A stretch of 64,000 nucleotides of DNA from the NCBI GenBank assembly GCA_025529335.1, contig JAMYHX010000127.1:1-64000 (forward strand), in the 5' to 3' direction. The translations under genes and the position numbers were made by a program. The notes beneath the pieces were generated by a model. That model did no database searches. It had not been told where the DNA came from and saw only the letters and a list, made by a program, of their open reading frames with translations. Numbering within the stretch: the first letter of the stretch is position 1; each line of letters opens with the position of its first letter. Shown piece after piece: positions 23,865 to 35,582 of the stretch. Source of the DNA: Rhizopus sp. PT2906. Its lineage: Eukaryota > Mucoromycota > Mucoromycetes > Mucorales > Rhizopodaceae.

Positions 23865-25189
23865 TACTTTTTCATAATCGGGATCTGTCATCGATGCATC
23901 TGGTTTGGCCACAGCAAATCCAATTTGACGTCGACCTACATCAAATACCTTTTTTTTTTGTTCATGAGTATTGTGTGTAAATAAAGCATTATCAAAAAAG
24001 TTACCGTGTAAAATTGTTTCAAGAAGACATCACCAAGCACCCAAGTATCCACATCTTGACCTGCGACACCCGAGAGACAGGTATGACCGTTCGTCTGCAT
24101 TGGTGTCAAAAAGAGTGTTTCGGCAGGCAAGTATAAGGTAGCAGTGGCAGTGCGCAAGGTAAGCGGTTGAAGTGATTTCACATTCTTACAAGGGAAAGAC
24201 CAAGTTCCGTCACCATTCTTGAAGGCACCCTTGATTCGTTGATGGTAGGCTTCAGCATCCTTTTTGGGCATGATGATCAGAGTTGAGCCTATAAAGAAAA
24301 AGGGGGATAAATACAAAAGAAAGAAGAAGAAAAGGGAGACTTACCGCTATCGACAATTGCTTTTCTTGCTGTAAATACCGTTTCTTGGAACTGAGCACTT
24401 TCCAATTGAATCATCCAATAGCCATGATCGATAATATTAACATAAGTCACTTCACCTAAGAACCTGGATCGATCAATACCTCCGAAATCAATTTCACCCG
24501 CACTATGTTGAGTATAGATCGCAAACAGAGGCTCATCCAGTATGCCCTGAAGAACCATGCTGACCAAAGGAGGATCATAATCGCCGCTTGCGATACGAGG
24601 TAAGCCTAAGCCAAAGATCCCTTGGAAGGGAGAACCAACAAAATCCTGCGAGAGAGAAAGAATGTTGATGATTGCCTGATTGGTAAAGTTGAGAGTGACT
24701 GTGTTGCCCAGCTGAATGTTATCTCTTCCAAGTAAACCATAGACAGAACCAGAGCCATATTCAATTTGTGTATAGACAGTTTCATCTTTAAAAGTCATCG
24801 AACGTTGCGCATCAAAGCTCGTGTTGTGGGATTTGCATACTGCATTTTTACAATTGGAGGAAATAACCCAGAGATCGGCACTGCCAGTATCAAAGACGAC
24901 ATTGAAGTATTGAGGTGGTGTACCAATACCAATTTGACCATAGTAACCTAATGATGATAGTCAATAGATAGATACAAGGAGATTTTTTTTGTTATGATGA
25001 TAACTTACCACTACCGTGATTATAAGCAGTTTGTGTTTCTTTGACAAGATAGGATACAACACGGCTTGAATGTGTCATATCGGAATTACTTTTAGATTTC
25101 TTCACATTTATTTTGAATTGCTTCTTCTGACCAGCAGGAAAAGCAAAGGCGACAGAAGCAAGAATACCAAGGAAGACAATAGATTTCAT
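23856..25189 (-). CDS. Secreted pepsin-type aspartic protease (A1 family)
   Basis: Starts MKSIVFLGILASVAFAFPAG, a clear signal peptide. A short pro-region follows, then the mature enzyme from about YYGQIGIGTPPQYFNVVFDTGS. Both catalytic aspartates are seen: FDTGSADLW and IVDSGST, the second spanning an intron. The flap region reads EYGSGSVYG, and YVNIIDHGYW and ETLFLTPMQ lie in the second lobe. A CxxxxC pair follows the first active site (NCKNAVC). The last exon encodes VFDVGRRQIGFAVAKPDAS and ends at TGA on 23858-23856, inside the convergent neighbour. Mucoralean fungi secrete several such acid proteases (rhizopuspepsin/mucorpepsin relatives). Length (about 390 residues) is normal. Confidence 0.92.
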
Positions 25190-25641
25190 ATTTATTTTTT
25201 TTTTCTTGATAAAAGGAAAATTAAAGGAAAATAAAAATTTAAAATGCTCTTTCATGATTTATATACGACTTTGTAAGGTCTTTCTTATTGTCCTCTCTCT
25301 TTTTTTTTTCTTAATGACAAGTTAATTTCATAATTTCCCTATTTTTCGGATTGGTCCATGTCAATTTTCTCCCCTTCCTGCCTTGTTGGAACAAAAGTGT
25401 ATATAAAGGGGAAAGATTGTATGAATTTTCTCAAAAGGGGAAAAGGGTGGCACCTCAAAGCGTGCATTGAAAACATGTAAGCTATATAACCTTACTTCTT
25501 TACCCCCCCTTTTTCTCCCTGATCGGCTTATATGTCGGAAGATTTTACTTCCTTATTCATTTCAAATTAAACCTGGACCAGATATTTACTATTCTTCTCT
25601 TTAATCAGCCTATTTCTATTCTATCTCAATACATCGTTATG

Positions 25642-25672
25642 CTCTCTTTCTCTTTCTCTTTCTCTTTCTCTT
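25642..25672. repeat. (CTCTTT)n hexamer tract running into poly-T
   Basis: Five consecutive CTCTTT-type units followed by ten T residues and then a run of A. It lies upstream of the protease gene in the spacer. Simple-sequence DNA with no evident gene. Confidence 0.85.
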
Positions 25673-26089
25673 TTTTTTTTAAAAAAAGAATAGCATATGA
25701 GGTCAGATGATATTGACAATGTTAACTGTATAAACTTGATCCCACACGAAGAAACTCATGTATTCAAAGTTATTTGGATTTTCAGTCCACAAGTGTTGCG
25801 TGTATACTTTAACCCATAAATAATATTAAGCCTGCGTCCTGCGTCAACAAATTGGCTTTGTATATACCATATTTACAATATCCTCTTCCTTGATCCACCA
25901 ATTCAATTTCAAGATAACCAGCACAAAATGTTGTAGAGTGAACGGCATAAAAAATAATCAAAGATCACGCTTGAAAGAAACAGAAATCTTGCTTCTGGAA
26001 ACACGGATCACCATAAGGGTGCCTTTGGGGTATTTTGCAATGTTAAAGGGCAATTGATTATGAGCTTTACTTTGTAATCCAAGTTTACC

Positions 26090-26670
26090 TTTAAAAGATA
26101 TGGGCACAAGGCTTCACATGTGGAAATGTAGAGCATTGTGATGAAGAGCGCTTTGAGCTGTGGAGAGAGAACCTTTTGGAAATGAAGCCTCTGTTTGAAG
26201 ACCGCGTGGAGATTCTTCTCTTGGGTGTACAGATCTTTTTTTGGAACTCATGAATAAGTGTTGTCATAAAAACAAGAATCAAGAACACAAAGATTCATCT
26301 CTATATCATTAAAATATAGGAATTGTTTGACAAAACAGCAAGTATCGTCCAAAAGCTCAAGGAGGAGCATACATAAAAGAGTTGCCAGATATGCTGCTTG
26401 CACTCTGGGACATCCACTCAAGGAAGCTATGCCAATCCAATAATCCTGAGATTGTCACAAGAGGAAGATAATTTCAGGTATGGCAAACATATTCCTTTCT
26501 ATTGTATTGATTCTTACAATTACTAAACATTCATACACTCCAAGTGACACTGATGTATGTTGTTGAACAAACATGAAGTACAAACAAAATCATTCAATCG
26601 AAATTTTTTTTCAGACGTATGTTGTTGATTACAAATCATTGGACCTTAATTGAAAATATAGCAAGATTAT
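26090..26670 (+). pseudogene. Decayed coding fragments of an unrecognised protein
   Basis: On the plus strand a stretch near 26099-26251 reads QGFTCGNVEHCDEERFELW and then NLLEMKPLFEDRVEILLLG before a stop. A second, from an AG acceptor near 26318, reads ELFDKTASIVQKLKEEHT then a stop, and a one-base shift continues as KELPDMLLALWDIHSRKLCQ. A third after a pyrimidine tract and AG near 26616 reads TYVVDYKSLDLN and stops. The amino-acid composition is protein-like and in the same order on one strand, but no intact frame can be built. I interpret this as an old gene copy, perhaps of a repeated Mucorales family; the family is unknown. Confidence 0.4.
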
Positions 26671-26959
26671 AATCAATTTCCTTGGAAGCATGGTGTTAGA
26701 CCTCACAGGGTAAGTCAGGATAAGCTATTATGTCTGGCGAGCTGGGACAATTATTAAGACTAATCTTTTTAAAGTCAATTAGTACCATCAAACTGGACGG
26801 ATTAGGAAATATAATAGACTGTGGCTTCCGCCAAAGTTTAATTTATTAATGGAGTGTAACTTTGATGTGTGAAACAAGGTCTGTTTATTAAAAGAGAGAA
26901 TGAGTGGCTATGGATAAAATGTGTGTCTGTATACAAGAAGGGAAAAAAGAATGTATGTT

Positions 26960-27020
26960 ATTATTAGTATTAGTAGTAGTAAAGGTAGTAGTAGTAGTAG
27001 TAGTAGTAGTAGTAATAGTA
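26960..27020. repeat. (GTA/TAG)n trinucleotide tract
   Basis: An imperfect trinucleotide run rich in GTA units lies just 3' of the GT2 glycosyltransferase gene (minus strand), probably in its 3' untranslated region or beyond. Simple repeat. Confidence 0.85.
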
Positions 27021-27080
27021 AGTAATGTGTGTGTATGTAAAGAAAAAGATGATACTAAAAAAGCAACATGATCTATAAAA

Positions 27081-28778
27081 TTATTCATCTTCTTCAAAGA
27101 ACTTTTCAGCAACGATGTATTGATCATTAGTCTTGTACAATCGTTTGATGGATGCAATAGTAGATGGAATGGTCAAGAAAGCCCAAGCAGCGATAGGTAA
27201 AGAGATATAATCAAAGACGTTGCGCCATGTCCTTGTCTCTGTCTTGCGGTAGAGTTCCCGATCAATCGTACGATGCAAATGCTCATAAATGGCCAGAGTC
27301 CCAAACAAGGGGAAGGGTAAAAAGACAGTGATAATTTTGACAATGTTCCACAAGGAAGCGTAAAATTCCGAAGTAAGGATAGGGTTGTCTACAGGATCCA
27401 CTATCGCCAAGGCGGGAGTAGGAGGAAACAGGATGAATTGCATCAAGGGTACTGCGGCAAACATGAGCCAGCCTGAGGTGGTCGGAATCAAGTGAGCTTC
27501 CATGACCTTGATACACATGACGAGCTTATCAAGGTAAGGTGCGGAGTGAGTAGACTTTTTAGTGAGTGTAGCAAAATGATTATCCTCTTGAACACCAAAA
27601 GAGTTTTTTAACGTATAGGCTAAATCAGCAACACCATTATAGTGGCGCTTGGCTTGAACAAAACGCGCCATGAGGTTAGCAGAGTAACCATTGGTTTGGA
27701 CATTGGTCAGGTTGATGGGTACAAAGATGGGACAACAGCGAGCCAATCCGTCTGTCTTGAAGAAACATTTGAGCATCATGTGCATGTCTTCTCCTACAGA
27801 ATCAGCATCTGTATCCCAATAGCCTACACGCTCAGCCAGGATCATACTCAAACTATAGGTCGAACAAGGGAAGGACAGACCACGACTGTTACTCAGACTG
27901 GACATCACCATTGCAGACCAAGTAATGTCTGTCATACGTACAGCCGCAGGTACCTCAAAGCAGTTTCGGGAAAAGAAGATGGGTGGAGCAAAGAGTAAGA
28001 AGTAAGGATCTTCGGCTTGGTTGAATGCTTTTTCAACCTAAAAAATGTTGTCAACATTGGGTATCTTTCTTTTATATATGTTATAATGTACCTCCTTGAT
28101 GTAAAGTTCAGGAATGGAACTATCAGAATCGGACACGGTAAGAATGACTCTCTTTCGATCAATGCCTCTTTGCATCAATTCGGTACACCCTTGTTTAGCA
28201 GCATAAGCAACATTAGAACCTTTACCACGCGCCTCACCGGGAATATCTGATGGATGAGCAGTAACCAAAAAGTGTAGGAAACTGTCCTTAAAGTATTCAG
28301 TTAGATTATCAGCCTTGGCTTGGTAATTAGCTTCAGATGCTTCCATGGCCAAGATGATAACATAGTTTGTTTGAGCATTTCTAAATAAATACACAGGAAA
28401 AAAGTAAATATACAAATATATAAATCCGTCTATAACTTACTTATGATTGGCTAATCTCTTAATCGTATCTCTTAAAAGAGCCTCTGGTTCTGCATAATTA
28501 GGTACGATGAAGGCATGAATCAACTGAGTGTCATCATATAGCGCAGATTCTTCTTCGTCAGTCCAGCGTCGCACCGTCTTTGTCATCTTTTTGGCTGTGA
28601 TATAAAATTTAAAGAGATGATTCACTTGGGTATACAGAAAACACATGAAATAGACAAGTAAAAAGATGATGTAGAATCGCGGAATCAATAAAGGTCCCAA
28701 AGGTAATAGCAAAATAGAAGCAATAGCTGCCATGGGTGCAACTAATTCAAACGGGTAGTTTAGCAACTCTGCTTTCAT
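27081..28778 (-). CDS. Membrane glycosyltransferase, GT2 family
   Basis: Three exons on the minus strand encode about 515 residues. The start at 28778 gives MKAELLNYPFELVAPMAA, then two membrane helices (IASILLLPLGPLLIPRF, IIFLLVYFMCFLYT). The catalytic domain follows: AFIVPNYAEPEALLRDTI at its entrance, a metal-binding SDSDSS, GEDMHMMLKC supplying the catalytic acidic residue, and FVQAKRHYNG, which fits the QxxR(W/H) motif of processive GT2 enzymes. Three further hydrophobic segments lie at the C-terminus, which ends EKFFEEDE. The topology resembles processive polysaccharide synthases, but the QxxRW motif carries His in place of Trp and the acceptor is unknown. It is not a canonical chitin synthase. 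Confidence 0.85.
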
Positions 28779-28911
28779 TTTGCCTTTTTTTGAAAAAAAG
28801 AAAAGAGAAAGAAAAAGAAACAAAATAAAAAATCGCTCTTTATGTACAACTTTGAGTTGAACAAAGAATATAAAAGGTATTTGTGACTACAAAAAAAAAA
28901 GCTCAGCAAGC

Positions 28912-30688
28912 CTATTTCTTCTTTTTGCTTGTTGTCTTTATCTTTCGCTTCTTTTCTGCTTTTGGAATTTTATGCTTTCTGCGTTCCCTTGCTTCTTCCT
29001 TTGCTTTCTTCTTTCGTTCCTTCTTTTTATCTTTATCTTCATTCTTTTTGCCTCTCACTTTCTTTGGTTTATCCTCATCTTCACTTTCACTTTCACTTTC
29101 ACTATTTTCATCATCATCCTCTTCTTCTTCTTCTTCTTCATTGCTGTCGTCATCACTTAGGTTCATATTTTGCATACTTGATGTTACACCCGTTCCCAAC
29201 AAATCTGCATACACTAATTTCTTTGCCTCACCCTTTTCAACCAAAAGTGTGTCTCGTTCGATATCGATGACTTCTTCTAATGTTGTTGGTATATAAGACT
29301 TTTTGAAAATTTCTTCTTCTTCTTTATTATTCGTCTCTGGCTGTTGATCCATTCTTTCTTGAATCTAAATTATAATAAGTCTCTTTTTTATCTATGACTC
29401 CTAAAAAAAAAGGCTATACCTCTTGCAGTTTTGCATCTACAACAGCTTCATCATTACTAAATGAAACATCTGTCACAAACTTGAACAGGTCCATCAAACT
29501 CATCACACGCACGCCTTTTTTTGCAAAATAATCTGTCACATTTGACAGATCCTTTCTCAAGAACTCTGAGGCGTGTGGGTGATCATGTTCGACTGATTGA
29601 GAGACATCGATGATATACAATGTTCGTGAGTGGTACCTTTTTTGTGAATGTTAGTAGTGTTTTTTTTAATATGTCCCAAAATGACTTACAGAATATTATA
29701 TTCACTCAAATCAGCATGAACCAATTTACACACTTGATACATCGTTCTTATGTTCTTGATCAACTGATAATACAATGCAGGGTACTTGCTTGTCTCAATG
29801 GCTGCATCCTTTAGACGAGGATATGCCCACCCATGCTTATCACCCAAGAAATCCATGACGAGGACATGCATACGAAGAAGTAGCGCCTGAGGAGATGGGA
29901 TCCCTGCTTGTTCCAATCGTCTCAAATTACGCATCTCCTTTTCAGCCCACACCTTGACCATCTTTCGTGGATTTGATTTGGAATAGCCGTGTCTGAATCG
30001 AAATTCACCAGTGACATAACGATCACGATCCTTAAAGGTCAAAATCGACGTCTTGTAGACCTTGATGGCCCGATGCTGCCCGTCTTCGGTTACGGCGTGA
30101 TACACATTGGCTTCTTTACCTGTACTGATACATCCATTGATTTCGTAAAAGATGCCTCTGTTCAACATCTTGAACAGGATGATACGTGTACGTGGATCAA
30201 GCACCTGCTCGACTGTCGCTCGATCTGCCTTGTCCTTTTGGATTGTCTTATCACCGCTCGCCTTTTTTGAGCTAGCTCGAAGATCTCCTGCAACAGAGGC
30301 TGTCAGGCGGCCTGGGTTATATTCATCGTCAATGTGAATACGACTGGCAAGGTGGCCCAAGCTTTCGATTTGGCTCTCCAAAAGTTGTTTCTTGTCTTTG
30401 ATCTGGGATTGCACGGGTTGTTTCTTTGTGTTCATTGCTGGTGCTGGGGTCGCTGGTTTCTCTACTTTGGGTGTTGTTGTGGCGATCTGTTGACGAAGCT
30501 TATTGTATTGTTTGGTAAAGTCTGTCAAACATATGTATTAGTAACCTTAATCAATCTATGACTTGTATACCTCCTGTGGCATTATCCCACATATCATTTT
30601 CATTCAACTCATCGTCAAGGTAGTCATCATAATCATCATAATCGTCATATTCTTCTTCTGAATAATAATCCTTTTTCAAATCAGACAT
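28912..30688 (-). CDS. RIO1: RIO1 family atypical protein kinase
   Basis: A minus-strand, multi-exon gene starting MSDLKKDYYSEEEYDDYDDY, with an acidic N-terminus. The RIO core contains GCISTGKEANVYHA (the P-loop), AIKVYKTSILTFKDRDRY, FRFRHGYSKSNPRKM, catalytic LVHADLSEYNIL, with an intron immediately after, and the metal-binding IIDVSQSVE. A long tail follows with SESESEDED and a Lys-rich end (KKERKKKAKEE...). Rio1 is needed for final cytoplasmic 40S maturation (20S to 18S rRNA) and associates with pre-40S particles. Length (about 560 residues) is normal. Its start lies only 79 bp from the stop of the upstream peptidase gene on the same strand. Confidence 0.95.
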
Positions 30689-30767
30689 ATTCTTTTATTA
30701 AAAAAAAAAGACACAGAGTGAAAAATAATGCGCGAGTGTGTAAGAGAGGACAGCGGATAAGCCACAT

Positions 30768-32228
30768 TTAAAGTGTCCAAGGGTTATCAGCAAGACCCTT
30801 TGTTAATAATTCGAGCTTTCCATTGTCAGATACGACGACGATATCTTCTAGTCGAATACCAAATTCATGAGTGACATAGATGCCTGGTCTATGTTACAAG
30901 TTAGATATGCTTAATAATTAAAATAGTCAACTTACTCAACGCTAAAGGTCATACCAGGGACCAAGACAAGCTTCGTATTGCCCTTGTTCATATAGGGCTC
31001 TTCATGCATCTCTAAACCAATACCATGACCTAGACGATGAGTGAAGTAAGTACCGTAGCCTCCCTTTTGGATAACATGACGAGCAGCTAAATCGACCTGA
31101 GCAGCGGTCGTGTTGCCTGCAATCGTGTGATCAAGAACACTCTCCTGAGCCTGTTTAACCAAGTACCATGCATCTTCTATTGTCTGATTGAAATCCTTTT
31201 TACCGAGAAAGAATGTACGTGTTGTGTCTGACTGATAACCTAAGGATAAGATAAGATCGATGGACACTGCTTTTTGTTTTTGTATTTACCATAAAGTTCT
31301 CCTCCAGTATCAATCAACACGACACTATCCTTCTTGACCTTTGTTTCACTCGAGTCACCATGTGGCAAAGCCGCATGCTCGTCAACAAGGGCTAGGACCC
31401 AAGTATTTGTCAAGCCAGCCTTCTTGAGAGCGCTTGTCATCAACTGCTGAATATCGTACTCGGACATGCCCACCTTAACATGTGGACGAACAGCGCGTAT
31501 GGCCATCTCGGTAACCGTATTGACGCATCTGAGAATACTCAGTTCAGCAGAAGACTTGATCATGCGAAGTTGCTGGATTCCGATAGGCGCCATATCAGTA
31601 GGAAACAGACGACGTAGACCATCATAGATAAATAACCGTGTGGCTGGATCAATCAAGACTCTTGTTTCTGATGGTAGCACCGCTCTCAAGCCCTCAAACG
31701 GGCTTTCATGTTCCTTCCATGACACCAGTATGGGCTGAATGTCTTCAGGCAAGTTGGCTTCAGCTAGTCGTTTTTGCGCCTTGGTCAATTCAAATTCAGG
31801 TGTAATCACGGTCATGTTGATGCCTGTGGGTAAGGTATTGTCGACAAAAAGGACGACCAAGAAGGGTCGTTCGGACAAGTCCCATTGAATGTTTGTATAA
31901 TATTGCATAGTTGCGCCTCCTTCCATCACCAAGCAATTACTCTTGGCATCCACAAGGGCTTGGTGTAGTCGGCGGTGGCGTGTGGCGTACTCTGCAGCTG
32001 GGATAGGTCGAATATGCTGACATTGTTTTTTAAGGTGTGAAAAGTCAGGCTTGCTGGAAAAAACGCTTTCGATCAGGCTGTAGATAGCACATACAAGAAC
32101 CTATCCGAATACTTAACTCGTGTCTTTAAACATAAGATGTTATTTACGATAAATAGGATAAATATAAAACAATTTGCCTTTTTTGATCTTTTATTGCTCA
32201 AAAGTGGCTCTTGTTCCCTTTCAAACAT
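30768..32228 (-). CDS. Membrane-anchored M24 peptidase (Xaa-Pro dipeptidase type)
   Basis: Exon 1 is 32228-32148, then a 47-nt intron to 32101. Joined, the N-terminus reads MFEREQEPLL, a short basic stretch, and a hydrophobic helix (CFIFILFIVLVCAIYSLI), so this is a probable signal-anchor membrane protein. The M24 'pita-bread' domain has all five metal ligands: Asp in LIDTGGELYG, Asp in YQSDTTRTF, His in HRLGHGIGLEMHE, Glu in FSVEPGIY and Glu in GIRLEDIVVV, plus ALPHGDSS earlier. The domain cleaves Xaa-Pro bonds and normally sits in the cytosol; the anchor is the unusual part. The protein ends LADNPWTL. Length is about 455 residues. Confidence 0.88.
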
Positions 32229-32332
32229 CTTTGTTTAAAGAAAAAGGATAAAATAAGAAAAGCGAAATTTTATTTGAATGACACAAATAATTCAATCTCC
32301 ATACATGACCATTTTACCTGGCCAACCTACGT

Positions 32333-32804
32333 TCACACAATTGTTATACATCGAATACTCTCTTTGACTTTCTTATTACCTTGAAATACATCAAAAAGCA
32401 GCTGCTTGACATATTTATCTTGTAACCCTTCATCTAAATCGCGAAGTAGAGCTAAGCTAGTAACACCATAGGTTTCACATGCCTTTCTCAATTCAATCAG
32501 ACAAGACTCTAGTTGATTATAATTTGGCTTGTTGTACGGTTTAGGTCGCGTGATGAGGTAAAAAATGTACCGCTTTTGATGTTGATGAACAGCGACCTCT
32601 CCCACTTTCCTCTTGGGTAACTGAGGCTGACCTATCCTGGAACGTAACTCTACACATTGACGATAAGAAGGAGATCTTTAGAGATAAAGAGTCCATACCT
32701 TTGTTCAGTAGCTTCATGTCTTCTGTAATACCCAAGACAATGCTGTCTGTGGGTTGAATTGAATCAATCAAGTCTCCCTGTCTTTCTTCAAAGTCAAAAG
32801 TCAT
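32333..32804 (-). CDS. Divergent macro-domain (OARD1/Poa1-like) protein
   Basis: Two exons joined by a 50-nt intron encode about 140 residues starting MTFDFEERQGDLIDSIQPTD. The order and spacing follow OARD1/Poa1-type macro domains: the ERQGDLIDS start, then ITEDMK, a helix, and GEVAVHQHQKRYIFYLITR, which matches the conserved beta-strand, followed by KPNYNQLESCLIELRKAC. The two ligand loops are altered: where relatives have a Gly-rich MGAGIA loop this protein has KLLNKE, and where they have MPRIGCGLD it has LLRDLDEGL. Relatives remove ADP-ribose from proteins or nucleic acid phosphates; this one may not. Divergent with RRP6. Confidence 0.75.
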
Positions 32805-33193
32805 TTAGAAATAACGAAAAGAAAAGGAAATAAAATAAGGGGGAATGAAGGAATTATTAAGGACAAGGAGAAAGACACACAGTTAGAAGGGAATTCATGC
32901 ATAGCGTGACGCAAATATAAACACAGTCCAAAGGGGGGGCCGGATTATACAGAAATGTTCAAATTAGACTTTTTAACCTACTCGGTCTCTATAGATACAA
33001 GTACCTATAGTAACAAATGAATAAAATATTGTATCTGTATAAGAGACTCCTAAAAAAAAAATAAAGCGAGATAGCCATACATTTTGTCTTTGACAAAACC
33101 GTGTTAAACTGCCGATACTTTATAATTTTTTCAAGTCACGTCGTTCTCTTTTCGTTCTCTGTCCTGTTTCCTTTTTTTTTTCATTGATTAACA
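32805..33193. other. Divergent promoter region, macro-domain gene / RRP6
   Basis: 389 bp between the two ATGs. It contains A- and T-tracts (T-run directly before the RRP6 ATG) and a short purine run (about 32935). No gene seen. It likely drives both neighbours. Confidence 0.5.
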
Positions 33194-35103
33194 ATGAAAG
33201 AAGACATTCCCGATCCTTCAGTTGATTTTAAAGCCTATCAAACATCACTCTTTAAATCGCTAGTGTCAGCTACAGCAGCAGTAAATAGTATTCCTGTATC
33301 CGATGTTGGTTATTTTAGAACTCTCGATCGTTCATTCGCCAAAGAATTAGATCAAGCCACTTCAAATACACTCAGTCTAGCAAATTCATTACTGCAGCAT
33401 TGCGCTTCAGATGCTGGTATAGAATCACAGACAGATTTTGAAGATGTAGACGATGTTGTAAGAGGATATGGAGGTGTCATTGACGTATGCGATAATTTAT
33501 TAGAAAAAGCAGTAAGAGAATAAGCCCATATGAAGAAGGGAAGGTATGAACTTTTTTTTTTGATAGGATATTTGCTTGGATCACCTCAAGGGCAAGATCA
33601 ATACGGATGATGATATATTACAAGCAACACCTGAAGTGGCTCAAATTACTCAAGTAAGAGTACAGCTGTGTGTCAAGAAATAAGTCTAACATGTTTAAAA
33701 AGGAAAATACAGGATACAGAATATTGCATGCTAAAAATGTCGTTCGACCGCAAACAAAATTCAAGGACCCAGTGGACAATTCAAACAATACACCATTTGA
33801 ACGCAAGATCAAATACAAGCCTCACGCACAGGTGCCCTTAGACATGACACCTGTATTTGAAAACGGTGTACAGAAATCATTGCCTCACCCTTACAGCTAC
33901 GAGATCCAGCATATTGAATATCCTGGTCGCATGTTTGAGATTAGAGAACCTGTCATGTATCATGATTTTAACAGTACCTCATTTACCTGGGTTGATACCG
34001 AAGAAGGACTAGAGGCGATGATGAAAGTATTGGATGACGCAGAAGAGATCGCAATCGATCTGGAACATCACAACTACCGCAGTTACCAAGGCTTCACCTG
34101 TCTTATGCAAGTGAGTACACGTGACCAAGATTTCATCATTGACACACTCGAAATTCGCGACAAGCTATGGCGACTGAATGAGTACTTTGCGGACCCAAGC
34201 ATCGTCAAGGTCCTTCATGGTGCCGAATCAGATATCATCTGGTTACAGCGTGATTTTGGGCTGTACATTGTCAACCTCTTTGATACCTACTTTGCAACTA
34301 AGCTTCTCGAATTTCCTCATCACGGCCTTGCCTATTTGCTCAAAAAGTACTGCAACTACGACACGGACAAAAAGTACCAATTGGCTGATTGGCGTATTCG
34401 TCCATTACCACAAGAGATGCTGACCTATGCTCGTTCCGATACGCACTTTTTGCTGTACATTTACGATCACCTTCGTAACGAGCTTCTGACAGCCTCAACA
34501 CATAATGCCAATCTGATGCGCTCTTCCTTGCAACTCTCCAATGAGGTTGCGCTTCAAAAGTACGACAAAGAAGTCTATGATGTTGCAGAGGGCAAAGGAA
34601 CCAATGGATGGAAGTACATGTTGAGCAAATGGAAGTATCCGATGAACTCACAACAACTTGCTGTTTTCAAGGCTTTACACCACTGGCGTGATCAGACGGC
34701 TCGAGACGAAGATGAATCAATACGTTTCGTGCTACCCAATCATATGCTCTTTGCCTTGGTCGAACGAATGCCCACAGACACAAGCGGCGTCATTGGCGCT
34801 TGTAATCCTTGTCCTCCACTAGTCCGAATGAACTCCCAGGCTATTGCGACTACAATTCAAAAGGCCAAGATGGATGCTCTTCTTGCCCCGCCTCCCAAAG
34901 AAAAGGAAACCAAAGTTCAAACCAAGGTGACAGCACCTGGTACGGTCCAAGTGAGCTTACAATCCCCTGCCGTTCAAAAACGAAAGCCGGTGCGTGAAGT
35001 GGACCCTTCTGCTTTTGACTTGAAATTGGCAAAAAAGATTAGATTGGAAACCTGTTCCCAGTTGGAAAAACAAACATCTGCCTTATTTGAATCGTACTTG
35101 TAA
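33194..35103 (+). CDS. RRP6: Rrp6/EXOSC10-type nuclear exosome 3'-5' exonuclease
   Basis: Two introns near the 5' end; removing them (the second is 33654-33702) joins GVIDVCDNLLEKA, DICLDHLKGK and, after ITQ, ENTGYRILHAKNVVRPQ. The N-terminal helical region is the PMC2NT part that binds Rrp47. The DEDD-Y exonuclease core shows IDLEHHNYRS, LHGAESDIIWLQRDFG and YARSDTHFLLYIYD, followed by the HRDC domain (WRDQTARDEDESIRFVLPN). This is the nuclear exosome subunit trimming 5.8S rRNA, snoRNAs and poly(A) transcripts. The protein is about 620 residues and ends SALFESYL, with a short C-terminal tail compared with human EXOSC10. Confidence 0.95.
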
Positions 35104-35582
35104 CACATCCCCATACATTTTATTTGAGAATCTTGACTTATTCCTGTCGTCCCGTCATTTACCAATGCGTCATGTACGGATAATTTCCCTTGAGATGGAA
35201 ATTTTTTTTTAAATAATAAAAAAAAAAAAGATCTGAAATTTTTTATCTACAGATAAGAATGACGAAAAAAAAAAAAAAAAGGAGTATTATTGCTACGATA
35301 ACAATAAGAACAAAAGGCAAAACAAAAAGGTTGCTTTGTGTGATGCTTCTGCCTACCCCACATTTTATATTATGAAAGGGAACATATAAAGATGAGATGA
35401 TTAATAAAGTTACACCGGAAAAACCTAATCTCTTTTGTGTGTGTAGAAAAGATCTAATAAAGATAAAAAAGTGAGCAAGTGTGAGGAGAAGTGGAGCGTG
35501 GGTATGATTTCTGCAACAAAAAAAAATATAAAAGGGAGAGAATGCAATTGTGCTCTTTTTCTTTTTGCTTTTATTTTATAAA
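35104..35582. other. Spacer between RRP6 and the transporter
   Basis: AT-rich with long A-runs around 35212-35280; contains no frame worth calling. Upstream A/T tracts directly precede the ATG at 35583. Confidence 0.55.

Larger units (their letters stand above)
25190..27080. other. Long spacer containing decayed coding fragments and simple repeats
   Basis: About 1.9 kb. A CTCTTT hexamer tract (from about 25642) and a GTA/TAG triplet tract (26960-27020) are simple repeats. Between roughly 25735 and 26700 there are short plus-strand stretches that read like protein but are cut by stops and frame changes (separate entry). No intact gene is seen. Confidence 0.55.

Noticed and set aside
28883..29296. 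Plus-strand Phe/Ser-rich open frames
   Set aside because: Antisense of the Lys/Glu-rich RIO1 tail; no domain.
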